Shown: positions 58,615 to 64,000 of the stretch, one piece after another | How positions within the stretch are numbered: the stretch's first letter is position 1 | Layout: each line of letters starts with the position of its first letter | Assembly (NCBI GenBank): GCA_905220665.1 | Contig: CAJNAR010000166.1 | Location: 1 to 64,000 of the forward strand | DNA length: 64,000 nt | Source: Albugo candida | Lineage: Eukaryota > Oomycota > Peronosporomycetes > Albuginales > Albuginaceae | Direction: 5' to 3' | Program-made: the position numbers and the translations under genes | Notes under the pieces: model-generated | Database searches by the model: none | Seen by the model: only the letters and a program-made list of their open reading frames with translations | What the model was told of the DNA's origin: nothing

Positions 58615-61600
58615 CTAGGATCTGAGTTGCACTTGCATTTTGACTTGTCTGTGCCGTACCCGCAGTAATGATCTTCGGCTTCTGAAAAATCCACCAAATG
58701 ATCCTTGCGTTGCGAGTTGATCCAGCACCTTTGCAAGCCGAATGCGTTCCTCTTGGTCGTAACACTGTCTTCGAAAGTACCGAACGTGCGCACTAAACGT
58801 GGTGTAGGTCACGGAAAGTGCTGGAACTTTCGGAGTTGCTGATCGCTGATCGAACAAACGACGATTCCGATCTTTCCAGACGAAGTGCAGTGTCACCGCT
58901 TGCAATGGAAGCCATAAATCTGAGATAATGTCGAAATAGTCTTTCCAATCCGACCGTAGTGCTGGTACGATTGCACATGCAATATGCGTCCAACGTGGTC
59001 GAGAGGAGAAAAACTGATCCCAACTAGGGAGTAACTCCCTCCATAACTGTGCCGTGTGATCGCACTCTAGAAAGAGATGTTGATCGGATTCCACTGCCCC
59101 ACACGAAGGCTGCGTGCACAATATAATGTCGGGCTGAATATCCTTCAAGAACCAGAAACGAGATCGAACTGGCAACATCCGAAAGGCTAGACGAAACTGT
59201 AAATCTTTGAAAATTGGTAGTACACGTTTCCGACGATGCCGTGATGTAGCCATAAAAGTTCGAACCCGTTCTGAATCCAGTGTGTCCGATCTCTCCCGCG
59301 GTGACCAATGTGTCGACATCGGATGACTCTTGGTTGGTTCGGGAGGTTTCCAGACGATTCGTGAGAGTTGTGAGCGTGAAATAGATGGAAAATAATGTTT
59401 CATTTTCTTGCTTTTTACTCCCACATAAAATGATCTGACACTTGTGTTTGGTGTAATACAAGTGATGAGACCAAACGTCGAGTGGATACGCTGGAGAATC
59501 TGAGTGACTTCATTGTAAAGTCGACTCAGCAACTTTTCTTCAGACATATGCGATATGTTTAGTTCTTCGTCGTTGTAATAGTTGGCGACGAAATCTTCCT
59601 TCGTTGGCCATGTGTCGCTTTCTCGAAAAAAGTCTTGACGACTGCGAATCTCGAAAAGCGTAGCAAACGTTTTTCGAAATGTTCGATGTGGTTCGTCCGC
59701 CATACCAAGATTGTACCAAACGTTCTGCGTACTCGGATGACGAGTAGCAGCTTCGTAATGTAACTTTTGGTCGCAGTGAAACCAAATCGGTTGTTCCATG
59801 TAGTACTGACGGCGTTGTAAAACATTCAAATCTGATATTGAAATGCTCCAATCCATCTGATGCCACATTTTAAATGCGTGTTTCCACCATGACGATATGC
59901 TCTCCCATTGAACCAGTTTCCCATGTCGATTTGGTGCGATGGTGAATATATGCATCGGCTTGTGTGGTCCAAAGGAAGGTTGGATAAGTTGTAATAATTC
60001 CGTCGAAGCAGTTGTCCAATTCGCAGGAATAATTGTTGACGCATCGGATGCGAACTGCTGAAGGAATTGAATACGTTGTAGCTTTAATCGTCCCACCAAA
60101 AAAGGAACTTGTAGTCCACCATCTTGTCGGCGAAGATATAAAAACTCTTTGCTGAGTAGGTGAACATGTTTTGAATCTTTTTTGTGTTCCCGACCAAGCA
60201 CAAATCGATTTAACATCGATTGCCACTGTCGAATAGTCATTGCTGGTATGTCCACGTGCATCGTGTAATGCCACAAACGTGATAAAATCATCGTCTGCGC
60301 AACCAGTAGTCGACCACGAACAGTTCTTGCTCGTCGAAACCATACACCAAACCCATCGTAAAAACGCTTGTCGAGAGTTGAAATAACCATCGAGTGAGTT
60401 GGTTTCTGGCCGAACGGAATACTCAAACACTTGACCGAATCCTCCGGACCCATTATGGTCAAATTGGGAATACGTGGACATGGCTTGGTCCGATTCAACG
60501 AGAGCAAAGATGATTTACTCAAGTTGAGTTTCGCACCCGATCCATCGCAATAGACTTGGACGAGTTCGAGTTGCGTCAAAACACCATTTGTTGTCTCTGA
60601 AAGCAATGTCGAATCGTCCGCAAAAAATAATCCAGTTGCGACCGTCGTGCCATTAATTCAAATGCCATGTTCTTCATGTTGACGAAGTAAATTTCCCAAA
60701 GGTTCGATCGTCATCAGAAAAAGTAATGCTGAGAGAGGATCACCTTGTTTCACTCCACGTTGTGGTGTAATGGACGGTGTGATATTTCCATTAATCATCA
60801 ACTGCGCCTTTGAGTTATTGTACAAAAGACGAACCCAGTCGATGAAACTTTTTCCAACGCCCATTTTTTCCAGAACGCGAAACATGTACGTCCAATTGAC
60901 TCGATCATAAGCTTTCTCAAAGTCGAGAAAAGTCGCATAAGCTTCCTCCCCACGATGAGTGACCAAGTCTTGTATGTCGGTCAGATGTCGAATATGGTGA
61001 TGCATTGACCTTCCTCGCACGAATGCTTTTTGATCTTGATGGATCAATTTTGGCAAAAACCGTTGCAATCGATACGCCAACACTTTTGAAAGTACTTTTA
61101 CATCGACGCAAAGCAGTGCGATCGGTCGATAGTTGCCAGGATCACCTCGTGATCCTTTTTTGTATAAAAGTGTGATTGCTGAGTGACGTTGTGATCGAAG
61201 TAAAATTCCTCTTTCCAGCTGATATTCGAACACGATCTTCAGACACTCGCCAAACGTTTCCGGATCAAGCTGATAAAATGCAGCTGGTAGTCCATCCATA
61301 CCTGGAGACGAACTAGTCCGCATATGCTTGATCGCTTCCGCCATCTCGGTCGTACTTAAAGGAGTAGAGAGACGGTCTTGCTCTGCTGAGGCAAGGGAAA
61401 CTTGAATCGAATCGAGCAAGTTTTTTTGCTTTCTTTCACATGGAACATTTGAGTCGGTCTCTGGGCTATAAAGAGAGCCCATGACACCACCCCAATGATC
61501 TCTGAATTCGTCAATAATCTTCCTCGGGTTCGATGTCACGGTACCATATTTTTTTGTAACATTTTCGATCGGCACGCGACGACAAGAACTATCCGGAGGG

Positions 61601-62793
61601 CGAAAAAATGCTTTGAAGAGTTCTCCATATGCTTCACGTGATGGTCGAAGCTTTCATCTTGGTTGTATTTCGCGTTGTTTTCGACTGAAATTTAAATTGT
61701 TGGAGACTCGATTCGTAAAAATACCGTGACTCATTGGTGTCTTGGATGCGATAGCGAGCTGCTGCGACTTCCAAAACACGCTGGCTAGACTTAAATCACG
61801 TCGGCTATCTTGTGCAACCTTTTTTTCAATGCTTTGAAGCTGTTTCTTGATTTTCGTCTTCCAACTTTCCCACATTTTACCGGGATTCGAAGTTGTACGT
61901 AACTGTTCGAGCACCAAAATCGCTTCCAATTTGATTGCTTCGACAACTTTAGGATATTCAAATAGTCGTAATGAACATTTCCAATATCCTCGACCGGGTG
62001 ATTGAGTTGAATTTGCAAAAGTTACTTTTTGTGCCAGATGATCTCCCGCATGTCGTGGACGAAAATACTCAGAGGTTTTGTATACCATATTGAATAGCTC
62101 TTCCGACATGCAAATATAATCAAGTCGATTCTTGCGAGGTAATGGTCCTGTAAATACTTTTTCAGTCGGATGTTGGATTCGCCAAGCGTCTACCACACCC
62201 AGCTGTGAAAGCCATTCCAAACACGCTAATCGACTTGGTTCGTGTCGAATTGTTCCACTCGAAGCATCGATAGCTGGATCGAGTGGTGTGTTGAAATCAC
62301 CAAATACGATATGTGTTGCGGTCGATTCGAAAGTGTTGAAAAGCAATAACTAATAAAAACCCACTCGTTCCTCGGCCTTGACCGGTGCATATACATTGTG
62401 AATATACACCGGTGCATCGTGAATGAGAAGACGCAGAACCAAATAACGATTTCGAATGCTTTGATCGGTGAGTTCTTCAGCTGTTGTATAACCGGGAAAA
62501 TCCGAAAGAAGGATTGTCATGACGCCGCCACTGCGGTTTTGAGTCGGATGAAGAAAAGCACTGTTGTGGTCATTGACAAACATTTTGTGCTGCAGTTTTG
62601 AGGATAATAAAAACTGAAATGAGTCCAGTTGGTTGTGATCGTGAAACTTGGTTTCTTGAACACAATAAATGGAGTGTTGTGATAAGATGTGGTCGATAAA
62701 AAGATGACCATTTTTATGTATTCCATTAACATTCACCGTGAGTAATGAGATATTGTTCCACGTCGAAATAATCGAGGAGCCCTTAGCATTCAC
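58615..62793 (-). pseudogene. LINE ORF2: endonuclease / reverse transcriptase, three nonsense codons
   Basis: One continuous frame of 1393 codons, without frameshift, broken only by TAG 62350-62352, TGA 61654-61656 and TGA 60658-60660. APE endonuclease motifs: LLTVNVNG, CVQETKF, YIHNVYAPV, FGDFNTPLD, NRLDYICM and AGDH in place of SDH. RT motifs: SSPGMDGLPAAFYQL, DPGNYRPIALLCVDVKVLSK, FVRGRS, ATFLDFEKAYDRVNW (motif A), GVKQGDPLSALLFLM (motif B), and FFADDSTLL (motif C, just after the third stop). A distal CTQPSCG..DQHLFLECDH forms a zf-RVT-type knuckle. The first in-frame start is GTG at 62793; no ATG is near, so expression probably depended on ORF1 translation. Confidence 0.93.
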
Positions 62794-64000
62794 GCTGAAG
62801 TGGACCAGTAATCAACCTCATTTCACCATCTTGTTGTGAGAGGTGAAGTGTTGTGTGTTCCTCTGGAAAAAAGCTGAGATTGACGGAAAGCTCAGCGATG
62901 TCACCATGGAGAAGTCCACGCCATCTACCTCCAAACCATTGCGACCAACACTTTATGCCAACGTCGGAGCGGAAGAAGGATATGATCACATTGGTTGGAA
63001 GTAAACGACAATGATGACCCGGAATCCAGATCACTGGTCCATCGGTGAGATATTGGATCCAGTGGTCGTTGGTGTAGAATGTCGGAGCAGTACACAACAA
63101 CGCGAGAGCTTTCGTTGCTCGAGTCAAACCGATAACGATGTCCGGCACTGACGTCCACCACGACATTACTTTCTCGAACAATACCGATCGCTTGGAGGGA
63201 ACTTTTCCACCAACGTGGCGACTCCATCGCGTCGCAAACGTAACATCTTCGCCGAGATTGTGAGTTGCAAAAACGCGATTTATCATAAGTAGATGAGCAC
63301 CTTCATCCAAAGCTTTATCATTCGACTCCATACACACAAGTAGCACACCATTCATCGTGATCGGATGATAAAGTGCCGCTCGGATGATTTTGTCCGGATT
63401 TGTGCAGAACTGGATTAGCTTCCGCACATGAGGGATGCAAGAATCCGCTTGGACCAGCTTGTCCGGTCGGAGTGAGTGAAGGGCATTTTTCAAATCGATT
63501 TCTATTAGCTCCCCTATTTCACCAACTCGGGTTGGTCGTTCCGATTTCTCGATTGTTGTATGACGTTTTTGATAAAAGTGTGCCGCCTCTTTCGAGGTGG
63601 CCACCTCTTTTGGCATCCGTGCTTTCACGGGGATGATTTGGACGCTATTGCCATTCTCTGGATTGGCAACCGCTGTTACTTCTTCGATCTCCACCTCCAT
63701 AGTTGCGAGCACGGAAAAATAGTTACTCGTCGCTAGTTTTGGAAGCGCAAGAGGTGGTGCTTTGGAGACCATTTGGTCGAACGGCTCCACCCGATTACGT
63801 TTTCCACTCGTCCAAGCCAACTTCATGGATACATCCCCATCCCGCTCTACCCGTGGTTGGGAGTATGACTGACTGGTCAGTTGGAGGATGGGAGGTGTGT
63901 GTTGCAATAAAGCTTGTGCTCCTGGTGGTGTGATAGTGGGGGGAGTGTTGAGCTCCAACGAGATTTGATCGGAGAGCTTCCGGTCAGGTTTTCTCGCCAC
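62783..64000 (-). CDS. LINE ORF1 protein, C-terminal 405 residues (partial)
   Basis: The frame is open from the window edge to TAA 62783-62785 and its start lies outside. The N-terminal part is Pro/Gln/Thr-rich; the rest is globular with ALYHPITMNGVLLVC near residue 209, VTFATRWSRHVGGKV near 253, NDHWIQYLTDGPVIWIPGHH near 311, and a Trp-rich end. No CCHC knuckle or RRM is evident in this part. It is presumably the RNA-binding ORF1 protein. Its stop overlaps the ORF2 start region by 11 nt in another frame. Homologous residues are found in relics at 16.1 and 22.3 kb and, diverged, in the last satellite monomer. Confidence 0.85.
   Translation of the reverse strand: MARKPDRKLSDQISLELNTPPTITPPGAQALLQHTPPILQLTSQSYSQPRVERDGDVSMKLAWTSGKRNRVEPFDQMVSKAPPLALPKLATSNYFSVLATMEVEIEEVTAVANPENGNSVQIIPVKARMPKEVATSKEAAHFYQKRHTTIEKSERPTRVGEIGELIEIDLKNALHSLRPDKLVQADSCIPHVRKLIQFCTNPDKIIRAALYHPITMNGVLLVCMESNDKALDEGAHLLMINRVFATHNLGEDVTFATRWSRHVGGKVPSKRSVLFEKVMSWWTSVPDIVIGLTRATKALALLCTAPTFYTNDHWIQYLTDGPVIWIPGHHCRLLPTNVIISFFRSDVGIKCWSQWFGGRWRGLLHGDIAELSVNLSFFPEEHTTLHLSQQDGEMRLITGPLQREC

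Larger units (their letters stand above)
58259..64000 (-). mobile_element. LINE (non-LTR) retrotransposon, nearly complete, open at right edge
   Basis: A two-ORF non-LTR element read right to left: ORF1 (62783-64000, continuing beyond the window), ORF2 (58615-62793) with APE-type endonuclease, reverse transcriptase and C-terminal zinc knuckle, then about 350 bp of 3' untranslated sequence. That tail ends in the conserved AATTCTAGTAATATAGACACC block and a minus-strand AATAAA (58265-58270). No poly(A) tail was evident and target-site duplications could not be determined. The layout fits L1/Tad-like LINEs. The four relics at 16-28.6 kb belong to this family. Confidence 0.93.

Noticed and set aside
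58431..58793. Alternative 120-codon minus frame at the LINE 3' end
   Set aside because: It overlaps the end of ORF2 in another frame and contains the 8-bp microrepeat; it is likely an untranslated-region frame.
60658..62352. Alternative genetic code reading TGA/TAG as sense in the LINE
   Set aside because: Host genes in the window end normally at TAG and TGA (PABP at TAG, M-domain gene at TGA), so the stops in ORF2 are nonsense mutations.

Overview
The window looks like the genome of an oomycete, possibly an Albugo-like one. This is inferred from an oomycete-type initiator at 19359-19372, introns of about 30-80 bp with GT-AG ends, AT-rich and very compact host genes, and a basal-body gene (CEP164-like) expected in a zoospore former. 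No rRNA, tRNA or CRISPR was recognised. All calls come from reading the sequence; no search was run.

Region 1 (1-16.1 kb) is a tandem satellite of about 308-bp monomers (roughly 52 copies), running off the left edge. Its last, degenerate monomer merges into a decayed LINE ORF1 fragment. Region 2 (16.1-28.6 kb) is a repeat-rich compartment: LINE fragments in both orientations (16.1-16.93, 21.96-22.28 and 22.29-26.34 on +; 26.38-28.56 on -), a broken MULE transposase (17.0-18.7), one intact gene for a predicted secreted protein (19393-20199) and a weak two-exon gene.

Region 3 (28.6-55.5 kb) is a dense gene island. In order: SLC35B-type nucleotide-sugar/PAPS transporter (-), poly(A)-binding protein (+), a stand-alone SRP54/Ffh M-domain protein (+), glutathione synthetase (-), RING1-like E3 ligase (+), PTAR1-like prenyltransferase alpha-repeat protein (-), CEP164-like protein (+), TPR protein (-), SDR (-), UEV/Mms2 (+), F-box/LRR/ankyrin protein (-), a small hypothetical gene (-), an mRNA-capping guanylyltransferase with a damaged motif I (-), and a nine-exon gene of unknown function (-). 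Gaps are often 10-200 bp, genes are commonly divergent or convergent, and one convergent pair overlaps in coding sequence.

Region 4 (55.5-64 kb) is a poorly coding stretch followed by a nearly complete LINE on the minus strand. Its ORF1 runs off the right edge; its 1392-codon ORF2 (endonuclease, reverse transcriptase, zinc knuckle) has a single frame interrupted by three nonsense codons. The same LINE family accounts for all the relics in region 2 and probably for the satellite itself.
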